From: Osmia lignaria lignaria
Taxonomy: Eukaryota > Arthropoda > Insecta > Hymenoptera > Megachilidae
Direction of reading: 5' to 3'
Assembly: GCF_051020975.1 (NCBI RefSeq)
Contig: NC_135033.1
Coordinates: 7,405,501-7,469,500, forward strand
DNA: 64,000 nucleotides
The translations under genes were made by a program, and so were the position numbers. This document shows positions 13,343 to 28,300 of this stretch, piece after piece (position 1 is the stretch's first letter; every line of letters starts with the position of its first letter). The notes beneath the pieces were generated by a model, which saw only the letters and a list, made by a program, of their open reading frames with translations, did not search any database and was not told the DNA's origin.

Positions 13343-16300
13343 CTGTGAATGAGACAAATTAAATTTCCTAAAGTAACTAATCAAACTAAAATAAAATATA
13401 ACGCAACAAGAAAAAAAATTTTATCAATTTTTCACAAATTCTTATTAACCATTGTTCGGATTAAGAGAGTCGAGTAGCCACCCAAATTTTAAACTAAAAA
13501 TTTAAGAAATGAAAGAATTAATTTAGACATTTTCACATGGAGACTCATTTTAGATATAATAAAGAACATAAAATTGGAAGAATCATAGTTTTCACGAAAT
13601 ATGCGGTTATCAAAGTGTTAAATTAAACTTACCGCATGACTGGGATGAGTATTATGAGTAAACCAAGCTTCCAATCTTGGCACTTCCGTCACGGGATCGA
13701 TAAACGTCCGGTTTCTTTTCCTCCGTTCGTCCAACATACTGGTGGAACAACCAGCTGGTCCACGTTGCGGTAGATAAGGTGACATGTACATAATTCCATG
13801 ACCGAACATTGGACTAGGTACCAATGAAAATCCAGGGGGTAAGGGACCTGTTGGCCTCGTTTCCTCGTCTTCGGAACCAGAGGATACTCTGGCGTCCTCT
13901 TGCTTCACGGAAGCTGGTGTCGAAGGTGGTGGTGGTTGTTGATCTTCCGGTCTGGTCGTCAGGGATAACGGTCCAACAGGTGGACTTCCGGGGGGACAGG
14001 GGGAGGGTGAAGTTGACTGAAACATATATCCGTAACGATAATTATATTTTGATTATTAGGTCAGGTTAACATAGCGGTTCTAGGGTAGTTCAAGTTAGTA
14101 TTTAGAATAGTATAAATTCACAATTAGTTATTTTCAAATAATAATATTGGAATTTAATGTAAAATGCATAGAGCGACACCTTGGAATTAACAATAGTACA
14201 AAAGGGGGAGATTAAGGCCCTACAGTAGTACCCTACAGGGGGAGATTGTGACCCTTCAGAGTTTATGAAATTTTGCATATTAACCTGTATTGAATACTTT
14301 TAGAATACTCTATTGACTATCAATATATGATACAAATGTGTGAATAAAATAAGAAGTAAATAAAAGCAAAAAATTGTATGAATCTACCCCTCGGATGGGG
14401 TAGCATCGTATATTCAATGGGGCAGCTTTGGGGATGAAAATGTTAAATGTTATTAAAGTATTAAAATGTTAAAATAATAACGTTGTATTCCATATTTCAA
14501 TACTTTATGCAAAACGGATCTTAGAAGGGTATATGTATTTAAAATTAATTTCACTGATTAATTACACTGATTAATTTTAATATATTTAATATATTTTTTT
14601 TTACAATTAACTGTTGATATTGAGAATCTTTTTACATCCAACGGAACAGTTTTCAAAAATTATTCTCATCGTATAAACATACCTGATTTCTAGAATCCTC
14701 TTCTTCGTCGGTACAGTCTTCGCTGACAATACTGGCGCCCCTTGGACTGAGCCCAGGAGGGCTGTAACCATTGACACCCCTGTTTTCAGCTCTCTTTTGA
14801 GCAGCTCTAGCATTCTTGAACCAGTAGACAACGTTATTTACGTCCAATGGCTTCCTGCCTCGTCGAGACTCTAAGGCATTCAATTCCGAGACGTAGTGTT
14901 GAATCTGTTGACGTGACGGGTGTTGATTCTCACCGAACCATCGTTGAAGACGTGGTAATTCCAGTTCAGGATCGAAACTTGTTCTCATCCTGGTTTTATG
15001 CGAGTACTGAAGTAGAGCAGGATGAGGGGGACCAATTGTACCAGCAGCGGTGCTGATGGTACCACCACCATCCGGTTGAGGGCTCTGCGTGTGATGATGA
15101 TGATGGTTCGACGACGGTACAATTGGATTTAAGCCTAAACCCAACTGTTGTTGTTGCAACCACGACTCGAAGTTTCGTTTCGTTTCTTCAGACAAATCAT
15201 TACCACCTCTACATAGAGATAATAGTGTCATCTGTAAAGCAAACAACACGTTATGTTTAAATATCAAGAAAAATGATATTTTATCTTAACTGAATCTTTC
15301 TAAGTGGTAGGTGGCTGTTAATTTATTATAATTTTAATTTGATGGCTTAGATATTGAACTTCGTTATTGTTTAATTGATAGTATGTATGAAGATTGATTT
15401 TTTATATAATTAAATGACTGGTGAATACATGGAGATGGACCGAATTTCGGTTAGAATAATCTGTGTCAACACTCTTAATTCTTTTCAATAATTTAGCTAA
15501 CCATTATTACAATTTAGTTCCAGTATGCATCTGTTAAAAATTAAAAATAATTTTTAACCGTATGGTAGCATTATCTTCAATAGCAATCAGTAAAAATGAC
15601 GAAAATCATGAAGATCAGAGTATATACTCTTATGGATTGCTATACCTACATGTGCTATTGTCACAATGATATTAAGAAGACAGATTATGGAAAAGTTTAG
15701 ACTCGTAGGAAGTAGTACGAGGTTTGAAAAACGCTTGCGTTATCTGGACAATGATTTATAAGAATAAATATCTCCAGGAGGATCAAGGTGCTCGACGCCA
15801 GTTTAATAACGCGGTAATCCGTCGCGTATCCACGGCACCTTGGTGGTGCCAGATACGACGCAGAACAATTATTATTATCCACGAGCCTGTCAACCCGTTG
15901 GAATTTCTCATCTGACGAATTTTACAACCCAGCACTTAATCACTCAGGTAGTCAGCCGAGACGCGGAGCGGTTGACAGGGAACGAGATTTCAGAAATCGG
16001 TTGATAAACATGTAAATACATCGTCGAAATGAGAAGAAAAGGAAACGGGCCATCCAGTTTATCTGACAACATTGTGCCGTAATTCGAGGCCTGATTTACG
16101 CCTATTTATTATTACCAGATGACGCAGTAGCATCAGCTGATCATCCGCTGTAAATCAATCGTCGTTGCGAGAGCTGATCAAATATTTTCAAATGAATTCA
16201 TACGTTTAAATACGTGGAGACTTTTCCGTAATGCAGGAGCTCTTAATTGGGTAGGAACATGAAATACAGGAATCGAAATCACTGGAAAAATTAATCAATC

Positions 16301-19300
16301 TCAATATTTCATTATTTCGTAAGGAAATATTCTGTTTGTGTTAAATGTACTGATTTCAATGAAATATTTGATTCTTTCTTTTTTAAAGAATTTTTTTTAG
16401 AGAATTTGATTGGTGCACATAGGTTAAAAATATTGCTATATGATTTCAACATATTGAAAATTTAATGAAAATTTAAAAAAAAGAAAGAACCAACAGAATT
16501 AAATTTCAACATACGGAAAAATAATTTGTACTGAATATTTAGTTATTGTACTAATTGTGAGGATAAAAATATTTATGGGACTCATTATAAGTAGTCATTC
16601 AATTATGAGTCAAAAAAGGCAATTACAACCACGACAGTGTAAAATCATGCAAATTTTCTCGAAAGTTTGTAAATCGGCCCGGTTGAGAAGGTAGATAGAG
16701 TCTTGGGCCGAATGATCGGCAGATTAAGTCGCGGGAGCGCACAAGCTGTTGGTTCTCCATCACAACCGTTCGCCATTAGCCGACGGGCCGAAACTCGAGT
16801 AGGAAACGTCTGTCAGAGAAAATTGGTAATCATAGACCACCGCGAGCGGCATTAAAGTTCGGGGATGGGCGAATATAGCAGGATCTTCAAAGAGAGTGCA
16901 CTTAGATAATGCCCGCCCGAAAGGGGTGGAACACCCACCCCCTTCACCCTTCTCCTTCTTCCGATATCGAGGGGGCTTTTGATGAAGGCTGCGAATTTGG
17001 CTGAGTAAAGAGTAATCCTATCACACGCTATGAGATCTTCCTTGCCCTGGAAAGGGCACGTTTGCCCTTCCATGCAGCTTGATACGACATGTTACTTCGA
17101 CATCCGGAAAAATCAAGTTGAGTAGATCCGGTTTAAGGAGATACCACCAGTATTACCAAATTGAGTGATTTTTTTACTGAAATTTAGAAGAGATTTTTGA
17201 AGAAATTGCAAGTTGCAAATTGGAAAATTTATAACAAGTACAGTGAGGTGCAAAAATATTCGTGCAGAGTAACTTTTGTAAAATTAATCAAAACTTAAAA
17301 TTAGATTTGATGGTGCATGAATTAGTAATAACAGATATACATGCAAATAGTTTCCTTAATTATTAACACTACTATTCTAACTACCCGAAGAAAGTCCTTT
17401 AATCTTGAAAAAGAGGATTGCAAATGACATCGCGGTAACTCGTAACCGAGAAAACATTTATTTAAGGTGAAGATCAACGAATCGCAACCAAGACTCTACC
17501 AGAGATTACCGCTGCTTCTTAAAGGAAGAACAAGGACATTAGCTGGAGGACTTGTTAATGAGATTAGGTGTCCCAACGACAAACACTTTCTGGTTGGATT
17601 TACATTTTACGTACTTATAAGTAGAGTCTTACACCGAGGCTCTTTTGCAGTACTTAATCCTGAATCATTCTTAAACTCTATAATCTGAACGTACTTAGTC
17701 GATCTGAGTCTTTGTTTGAAACATAGGATCTCCTGTTTATTGCTTGTATATTGCAGAATTAACTTGTGATTTCATAAACTGATGATTTCTGTTTGTACAC
17801 TAGCTTCTCTAGCCAGCTCTGTATAAGAAAATTATTACAAGTTTCTAAATATAGTCTTTCTAAAATGGAGAAACATTTATCGAAAAAGGTGATAGGTTTT
17901 TTTTTTTAAATTTGGTCCTTCTAAGTAAATATTTCCCCTTAAATATTAAGTTATGATATTTAATATTATCTTGTGAATAAATTATTTGCTTCATTTCTTA
18001 TTATTTTTGTATAAAAAAAATTATTAGAAATTTCTAAAGGTATTGTTTTTGAAATGGAAAAGTATTTAATAAAAAAAGGTAGATATACCCCCTTAAAACT
18101 TAAACTATGATATTTAATTATTATAAAATTGAAAATATAACTTAAAATATTATGAATGATTTATCTGAACTAGGCTTTAGATGAAAAATAGGAAAAACAT
18201 TTAGGAAAAAAAAGTTACCTCGTCTAGAGGGCAACCAGCTGACACGAGAAGCGCGTGGCTGTGCAACAATAGCAGTCTTAACAATTTATTTCTAACTTCA
18301 GCCGCTGGACTTGGCGGTGGTGGTCTCGATCTGTACACTTGAATCTTTAAAGTCGCGACCGACGTCAGTTCAGCTAAAATATCACCCACTGTTAAAAGAG
18401 GACCATCCGCGACTTTCTCCATTGGCAGTGGTTTCCAGTTTCTTATCACGATGCTTCCCCTAGCACCAGGTATCAAATCACTGGAATATCCAAGACGTAT
18501 CAACGCCTCTCCTACTAAATCCTATAAAAGTAAACGAATGATTTCCTTAAGAAAAATCTAATTGCAAGCTATGATTTTTTATTCATTTATTGTTTCTTTG
18601 ATTCAGCTATCAACTCTCTATGCACCCTTTTAATTTTATGATAACGTTTTCACTTTTATTTCATTTGTTCTCTGTATTCAAAATTCATTTTTCAATTTTT
18701 AATATTTTTATTGGAAAAATCATTATAAGCAATCATTAATATTTATTTGAAAATGTTAAAAATACCTATTTTTCTCAAATCTTAAATAAAATTTATCTTA
18801 TATTTAATTAATACAATATTATAAATACTTCCGTAATCTCAAATTTACAAAAACTAGGTCATAGAGGGTTAATAATGTATATATTTTCTCCTCCTAATTT
18901 AATTAATTTTAGCAAAGTTTGTAAACAGATTAATTTTGATTGAAAGAAATGTGATTTGAGTTAGAAATAATGTAAACTTACTTGAAAAGGCATGGCTACT
19001 GGGATGATAACGTAAGAATCCGTTTCTACCTGAGGCCTCCGCCAATTCTCGCGGGAATTGCTAACATGACTTTCGACGATATTGTGAATCGTCTCGACTA
19101 CACAATGCACTGGGAGATTCTTTCCTGAAACAAAAATTATACAAATTATTTTTCTATTTCATATATACATTTCTTTTTTTCATTAATAATTTTTAACACT
19201 TTTTTCAGCTCAGGCATTTAATATCGCGTGTTTTTATATTAAAATTCATATTTATACTTATGAAAGGAATTGCTTAACAAAACTTATGAAAAAAACAAAA

Positions 19301-22300
19301 TAATGGATTTTTTAGTCAGAGTAATTAATTGTCCATTTAATGAATTAAGAATCATTTTGTTAAACTGTTGCTTAAATCATGATTGAAAAACAGACTCTTA
19401 ATCAGTGATGGAAAGGTTTAATATAAGTATAACTTCTTGTTAGATGGTTTCTCGGCGAAACGTAATGGCTGAAAACGGAGAACAAAGCTACTTGAACAAT
19501 CAAGCTAGTTCCGGCTTTATACATTCGAACTGACAATGCACGCTTTCACATTTCAGGATTCGAATTCGAGGGTCCAGATGATTCGTGAAGCTGAAGATCG
19601 CCAAGAGAAGTCTAACTCCCGTGCTAAGCATATGCAGATCCACTCGTCTATCCCGAGACAATAAGAGCTGGGCGATGGCACAATAGCTGCGATCCTTGTG
19701 TAACCCTGACTTAAGTCCCAGAGTCTATCCCACTTCAGGTCATAATCCCAGACTTCTGCGAAACCGAGGAAATGGAGAACGGTAGGAAACAGGGAAAAGA
19801 AGAAGATGGAGGGAAAAGTTCGTTTCGATGAGTTCGAGTTCGAAGAACAACCCAAGTACTTATTAGCCAAAATCAGGGAAAGAAAAGGAGACCACATTGA
19901 ACGATTCAGAAAAGGTAAGACAAAATGGAATATCTCTAATATTTTTTTTTTTTTATATTTTTTATATTAAATTGTCAGAATTTAGTTCAAAGGGTTGTTC
20001 CTAACAAAATTACCCCCTGATTTATTTTTCATTTTAATTAAGAAATTTGAAATTACATATAATAATTATTTCATTTAGTTTGAAATGGTTATCCATTAAA
20101 TGTTATCTTTTATATTAATCGACTTAGATATTCAATTATAAATTGATAGACGACGTTATCGGTGATGTAAGGTGCTAAGTCTCCCTGAGATGACCAACAA
20201 AGGATTTACTACCGGTAGCATGATATTAGGTATTAATGCCCTAAACTTCCATCTAATACGCTGGACACCATAGGGTTTGCCCTCAGATTGCATAAGACAG
20301 GTCGTACCTAGGAAGACCTGGAGGCTGACCAGTGACCACCTTAATCCAGGGACGTACAGTTTTCATTAAGGTGCCTGGTCCTAGCGTAGTGTCTGTGCGG
20401 GGATCAGCTGGTTTAAGGTAGGCTTTTACTCCACGATTTGGCCACGAAAGACCGTATTATGTGGTATGTTTATTAGCTACCTCCCTTTAAGGTCAAAGAT
20501 TCATTCTTCAGTCTACACTATTTCTTTGATATTTATTTTACTAATTCTGAATGCTTTGAAATACTGATAATTTGATTGTCGTATTGAAGTTGTTAAAAAT
20601 ATCACTAAAAGATATTTTTATTTTTAATGAATTTTATTTATTATTTACATAATACTTTGCTATCATTATTAAGTAACAATGAACAAATTATAAGTACAAT
20701 TTCGCGATATATCATATGAGTATATAAAAGAATTCCTAATAACATTGTAAATTTCCAAAATTATTAAAAATGTAGTGTGTTAACTAATGACACTAATGCA
20801 ATGTCATTGTAACAAATTTATTTTTCTGGCTATGGTATATTGAAGAAAAAATGTCAGCCAATCATCAGGAAAATCTTTAATCTCTGCAACCGCAAAGACA
20901 TTTCTCATTTCTGGTGCAGGCCCTATCGGTTTTCCGGTTATCTCCCCGTTTTACGTTGTGAAGGAAGCACGACGGAAGCGTCAGAACGGCTCGTCTTTGA
21001 CAGTTCTCGCTATGAGATAAGATTCATTCGAAAGACAACCCTTGAAGAAATGAAACAGTCTCTCTTGATAGATTTCTTTCGCTTATGAAACGTTCAAATC
21101 GTTCTGATATTTCTTTTTTCAGATCCTTTAATTTTCACATCAAATTTCAAGTAACAAAATTTTTACTAACAATCTAAAATTACGATAATTCATAAGTTTC
21201 TCCCTCAAACTCATTTTTTGAATTTTTAGGATCATTAACAATATTGTAATTAAAATACTGTTACTGTTATTTAATAGGGATTGGGAAATGTGATATATAA
21301 AATCTATTTTTCTCATTAATGGCAATGAGAGAAAAATGAAAAAATTATTTTTTTACAATTTTTAAATAATTTATGATTGAATGAAATTATCCTTAATGAA
21401 ATTATCCTTAGGTAAATTTTGTTCTAAAATAAGACGAACATCGAATGGTTTTTAAATATACCTAACAGAATAAACGTTTAACGAAGTCCTTAGTCGATAA
21501 ATTAACGGACTGGTCTCTGCACCCATTGCCAAGTTGGAGCAGATACAAGATAAAAAGTTGGGACATATTTTTCGACACCCCGTGATCACCCGCTCTTGGT
21601 GTTGCCGTGATAATGGGTTTTTTAGGTGAGCACGGAGTTACCAAGGGAATGAGAGGAAAAATCTTTAGCAAATATATTTCTTTCTACATCTTCGACCCCC
21701 TGTTCTCTCTTAGGGGATGACTACCCAAGGTATCAGATTGGATGCGAGTATTTCTAAATCACTGACAAGGAAAGCTCACCATCCAAAATGATTTTTATTT
21801 TATATTAATTACCCGAAATTTTAAATTTGTTCTTTAACCAATGATTATAAATCGAAGGGGGTAGTTTTTATAGCAATAAACATTAACAACTATCATACCG
21901 GCTGGATCAGTAAAAATTACCATCTAATTATGTTTAAATCTACAACAGCTAAGAAAAACATTGTCAAATAAAACTACAAAACAACTTTACTGCAAAAAAA
22001 TTTTAAATGATTCTTTTTTTCTAAATCTTACGATTTGAAAAATATCCAAGATGGTAAGTTTTATTCGTCCATCTTCTATATCTTCTTCAGGTTCATTACA
22101 TTTTTTGTATCATAATATTCCTGTAATTGATTCCTTTGATTTTTTTTGAATATTAAAATGACGAAAATTCACGCTTGATCTAATGTTCGACATCTGCAAG
22201 AGAAACGCTATGCAGATGAGTCGCGAGCACGGTCGGGACTTCGATCCTAAGGTTTCCCCTTCGTCTTGGTGACTCGGTAATCCAAGACGATTTTGTTTAA

Positions 22301-25300
22301 TCTCTCAAAATCGAATCAAGCTGTGCCCCGAAGCCTCGACTAAAGAATAAGGATATTAGAATCTCTGTTTAACGCTAGAACAACCGTTCGATGCATACCT
22401 ACACTTAAATAGATAATTAATTAAAAGAATAAATAAATTAAGTCAAACATATTCTCAATGAAGCTCTTAAACATCAGCTCTCAAAATAATAAATTTTACA
22501 CAATATGTAGCTATTAAAATGTTAAAAAAAAAAAACAACAAAATTATAATAATTTAGCATGTGCTCGGTAGTGCTTAAAACTTCAACTTTTACACATTTC
22601 ATTATGTTTTAGAAATTGTCGCCCCCTTATTACTATTACATTTTTGGTTATTATATGTTGACAAAAAATGTATTTTTTCTTAAAAAAGAAAATTAAAAAA
22701 TATTATACTCTTTATTCATAAGAGTAAACATATCAATAGGATGCTCTATGACAAAATATCAAAAAGAAATTTTTATGAAATAAACATTCTAATGGACACC
22801 CTATATATGAAACACTTCCCAAGCAGTGCTTCAGGCACGTGACGGAATTCACAATCCCTGGAAGTCCGGCAGCTTCCGTTCTTGGTACTTAGCCTAAACG
22901 CGTGCACCAGAAGGAAAGTGTGGGTGGTTACAGTATCTGAAGCTGATCCGGCGGATGCCGGCCTTTACAGATAAGCGACCAACTCTTTCGAACTCTTTAT
23001 CTACTACAACCGTCCTCTTTCTTTCTCTCTCTTTCCCTTCAGCCGTTTCCCTTCGATCTTCCGTGTCCCGTGCTAACAGTTCTCTTTATCCTAATGAAGT
23101 AGGTGTCATTCGTATAAGATCCTAAACTTTTTATCATTGACTTTCATTCTTTCCTTTTTCTAATAATTATAAGAGATGTTAGTGAAAGAAAGTAAGAAAT
23201 TATTTTCTTTTTAGCGGGAAAGGATATGAATTTGCTTACATGAGGTTTTGGTGTTTTCGTTTATTTCAAAAGACTCTTTATAAAAGTATAACGTGACAAA
23301 AATATGAGAAGCTCTTTTTTCGCATTGGCTGGACTTGATTTGCGTGCGAACAAAGGCTCTGTCCATGCTCGCGTGCGATCTAAGCTCTACAGCACCGCTA
23401 AGCTTGCGTTGGGGCGAAAGCACCAGATAAGACGTAATGAGATAACCTCGCAGCTAGTGTAGCTTATAAGATCATCAGCCACGCGACGAAACCTTCTAAA
23501 TCTAAGTGTTAGACGACTCTAAGGGGCAAGATCACGCACTGTTCCCAAGCAAATACGTCTCAATATTGTCTGTCAACAGCATGCCAATATACGACTTATT
23601 TACAAATAATAAACAAATTATATTAATAATATGCAAAAATTTCTATTGCCCAAGTATAATTAGCAATCAGAAGCATTTCAGATTTAAAACTTGGGTGACA
23701 GCTTTTTATTTAGTATAAATTGCAAAATTTTTATTTTTATTAATTATCAATGCTTCTTATTTCACCTTCTTAAAATTTGATCTTTAACAAATTTAGTATA
23801 AGTGTAATACCTTATACTTGGACTAATTTTGGAATTAATGTAACGCCATTTTCCACCGGGAAACCAACTATGCTCGATACTGTACAATGATTCATTTTTA
23901 CGTATTGGTAAAATTTGAATAATCATTTAAATAAAAAAATTTTGATCTCGATTGTGAACCAAAGTTGGATCTGATCCTATGGAAAGCGCATTTTACTCGA
24001 TAGTCAGGATCGCTCAGTTGCCGTACGGGTTGCCGTTGAATGAAAGCAAGGGTGAAAACTTGCCCTAAGACGCTTAGAGAGTAAGCTCTTATACAAGACG
24101 GAGAATAAGAGAAGGGCGTCGTACTCTCATACTCCTCTATATGTATTCATTTACATACGTACAAGTGTATATGTACACGTACACACGATCAGTGTATAGG
24201 TGAGTTAGATATAGACTACGGTTAAGAAGCAAAGGGAGTTTGTTTTCCAACACCTGCGCGACTCCGTACAATCTCGTGTTGTGCGTCATGGTAACTGACA
24301 GGTGTGTGCATGCACTGTGCCCGAAAGATTAAAATTACTTCGGTAAACTGCGAGAGAAAAGGTAAGGAGAGTTCGTATAAGATGCCGAAAGGGATAGTAG
24401 TGGGTGGGTGGGTTCCAAAGAGGGAGAACGTCTCGTAAATTTCACGACTAAGGAGCTTAATTTGGATTTTCGGTAACGAGTTATTGTAAGCGCCAACTCA
24501 TTGGGGGATGATTTAGGTGGCACCAAGGACAGCTTCCGGTCGTCTATTACGATAGACGGATTATTCGATAGATTTTCAAGAGTAATATCGAGCAACTTCT
24601 TAATCGGTGCCAGCCTGTCACTTTTCGAGTCTTCTGGATGCTGGAGATACTGGGAGGGAACAGGATTCGTGCGGTTCATTTGATTCTTGCCCGGATATCG
24701 GGGTGGAAGGCAAATCCAGTAGCGTTTCGAAATTATGGTACAATTAATACATGCAACTTATATTTTGATGTTATAAACATTGCTTGAAAATTTTTAACTG
24801 TTTTAGTGGACATCAATTTTTCTCCATTATTTCAAATAAATTGCCATCAAAATAGAAATTTTGTACAAAATTGTACATATGTATATTCATGAAAAATATT
24901 GTAAAGGGTAGCCACTTTTGCAAATTAAGAAGGTAAGGGAAAAAATATTTGCTGACAGTATGGGTAGCTTAATGGTTAAAGTAGCCCTCATAAAACGAAA
25001 GAAGGAGGTTTAAATCCCGGTCCAGCAATCTGATCGACATGAAATTTATCCCTCTGCAGTATATAAAATTTTTGTAAAGGATGGAAACAAAAGAATCAAT
25101 TATTACTATATATCTACTCCTTTTGTTTATATTATATTATAAATATGAAGTTTTTTTTTTAAAGATAGGTTTCAATTTAAAATAACTTATCTTATTGTTA
25201 GAAATCATTTACGATTATATTGATTTTCTAATTGGTCAATTAATTACTTCGATTAATATAACTCTTAATCCTTTTTATATTTACTCGTTGTGTTACTTAA

Positions 25301-28300
25301 TCTACTGCGCTGTGAGCAATTAAAATTAAAATTCTGCTATATATCAAAATCGCTGATAATCATTGCCGTTTTATTAATAACTGAATTATTGATATCCAAT
25401 TTTAATAACCGAGTAAAGGGTAAATTAACACGTTAAATATTGTAGAAACCGCCGGTGACCGACACCTTGAAATAATTGTAAATAAATAAATTTCATATTT
25501 TTCAAAATAAGAATCAGAGTAATATTCAAAATATTACCAATATAGAAGAAAAATATGAATTTCTTTAAATATTGATAATACTGTGATCAAAATATTCAAT
25601 AATAATTTAAATAAAAGGTATAATAAAATATAAAAACGTTGATGGATGATCGAAATGAGCGTTAAACAACGCGGAGATGGTTCAGCCCGTGGCTGACAAC
25701 CTGATTTAGAAACGGGATGGAATCCTCCACGAAATCCTCAGAAGGAAGAGAGCTGATCCTTCTGGCGACCAGAGAGTCCTGCAGAATGACGTAGTAATCC
25801 CACGGGAGAGCCTCGGCCTTAGCCTTAGCTTAAGCCATAAGGGTTTGCATACACACGCAAAGAGACCGGCACAAATCAGGACACATACACAAGGATATAT
25901 ACTGTACATAGTTGCTTGCACGCGTCTTTAAAACACGGATATACACGCAACACGAATGCTCTTAATCCACGGGGGTTTCAACAAAACCTAACCTCCATCG
26001 GCCGAGGAACACTATGGATTTAGCTATTCCACTTGCTCGGACGATCTGAAATATTTAGTAAGATTGATGAGAGTTTACTGCCTACCAAGATCAATATCCA
26101 AATAAGACCAAAGCCGATCAGATATAAAAAGAAACTAAGACCAAGTTCATTATCAACTTATAAGGAAAATAGAAAATATTTGAAGGATATTCTTGATGTT
26201 TAATTGAATAATAAAATACGCGGTAAATAAATATTTCCAAAAAGTAAACTAAAAATTAATTTGCTAGAAATGTCTTTATGAAAATTTTAAATTACTAATA
26301 AACAAAGGATAATTAAGCACAGATCTAGAATGCGATACACGAACACCTACTTTAGAAAAACACTTTGTTATGATACCGGGTACTCTGTTCTTGTTACGAT
26401 TCCAGACACGATGGAGAGGGTTAATTGAAACACAACAGTCTCGTCGGTTCTTTTAAACAATGAAGGCATTTTAGGCGACATTGTGCTAAGGCACGTAATC
26501 TTCGGGGGTTTTTCGGGAAGCGATGCTGGTCGGAGAGAAGCTGAGGTCGGTTAAAGAGAGAGGGGTCGAAGAAGACGCCAGCCATGAGCACAGGAACCAA
26601 TGATGGAAGGGTGAAGGTTGGAGAAGGGTAAAAGGGGAGGGTTAAAGGGCTCCTTAGCGGAGATCTTAGGCAAATCCAGCGTGAAATCGCATCAGAACAT
26701 CCCCTTGCCAAAACCACCACTTACTCTTACCATCCTCGCTTGGTATGCGCGGTATTCATCTAGAATCTAGGAACTTTTTGATTTCTCTCTAACCCATTTT
26801 TGTTCGTACCTGAGGAATTATTTATTAGATATAATTAACAATCTAATAATTCGAAACGAAAATAATTTTCCCTTTTTGCAATTATATGACATAAATATTG
26901 TTCAAATTTGGTAGCCAATTTTTCAAAAATTTATGATTCTATATCATGATTGTATTTTTCAACTGATTCTGAGTGATCCTGTTTTATTTTCACTAACACC
27001 AATTAAAAATGATACACCAAATTTGTTAATACTAAAATTTTTAGCAATCTTCCCATAGTGCTATGGTGTCTTTCAAATATCTCCATGAAAGGAAAGTCAA
27101 GGGGTTAAAATACCCTCCATCAATTCCTATCTACTACAATTTTCACGTAATAACAAGGAGTTAAATATACACTTTTTCTTTTTAATCGATCTGATATTAC
27201 AAGGAAAGAGTGACTTTTGACAAGCTGACAGCCATAAGCCAACAATTACTCAAAACTCTTAAGCGCACTATCTCCTCGGTTCACTTTCTTCCTTTTCTGT
27301 TTCGTTCGCTTGCCACGGGACCTTTGTCGAGCTGTGGTTCTCTTAATCAAAACACGAAGAGAAAAGACATTAAAAGCCGCGGAGAGGCTCGTATCTCGTC
27401 TCGAAATAAAGTTCTAGTCGAGCGGGGAAGATAAGGCTCCCCCTTGGCGTTGCTCTCTTTCTTCCACTCTTATGGGATCGCTGTCTAAACGCACTCTATT
27501 ATTACAATACATTCAGCCAAGCTCGACGGAGTCGCGTGTGATTTCTTCTTCCACGGAAGATTATGTCGGATTCTATGAAACGGGGAAAATGTTGCCGGCG
27601 TCAGATAAACCTTAACGGATTGAGAGTTTAATGCATGGCTTACCGCACGAAAATATTATTTCTTTCGAGGAGTTTTGTGAATTACTTTTTTTTGTTTCGG
27701 GTGCTAAGATAACCGTAGCCGAGAGTTTTAATTGCTTGGAACTGACTGCGCGTTGTTATAAAAATTATATAATCGTAGCACGCTATATAATTTAAACCTT
27801 TCATTTGGTACCCTATGAGATTAATTTCTGAATTTTCTTTAATTTTACTTCATTTAATTATTGAATTATATTAAATTTGTAATCTTGGTTACTAGTGGTC
27901 TCCAGAGTGATAACAGAGGGGTATAGTAAGATACACTATAGTTGCAAAAAAATTTTTTTTAACTATCTAGTCTAGACGGCGGACCACGGAGAGAGCCTCA
28001 AATTTAATTTTCATTTTTTCTAAATTTTACACTGTCCCTTTTAAAAATTATTCTTCCAATACATGAAACTCGTTCGTTTAAAAATTATATACTCGAATAT
28101 ATGTATAGATGATTATATCGAACCGCGGGGTCATCAACGTCCCAGCAAAGCGTACTCTCGCGTGTATCGTCTTCGACGCGAACAGGAACTCGAACTAGAT
28201 CTTTGCGTGAATACATCCAGGTGAATACATAATGTGTAATCCTCGGGGTATGCGGACTCGACGTCTTAAGCTAATCTTGTTAGGCGTTCTAAGCCTTCGG

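Noticed and set aside
14384..14403. Hairpin CTACCCC/GGGGTAG in dve intron 5
   Set aside because: A 7-bp stem with a 6-nt loop is common by chance; no support for a microRNA precursor or other RNA.
14653..15267. 204-codon frame treated as a stand-alone gene
   Set aside because: It is dve exon 5 read into both flanking introns; the upstream ATG and the tail after RNQ are intron sequence.
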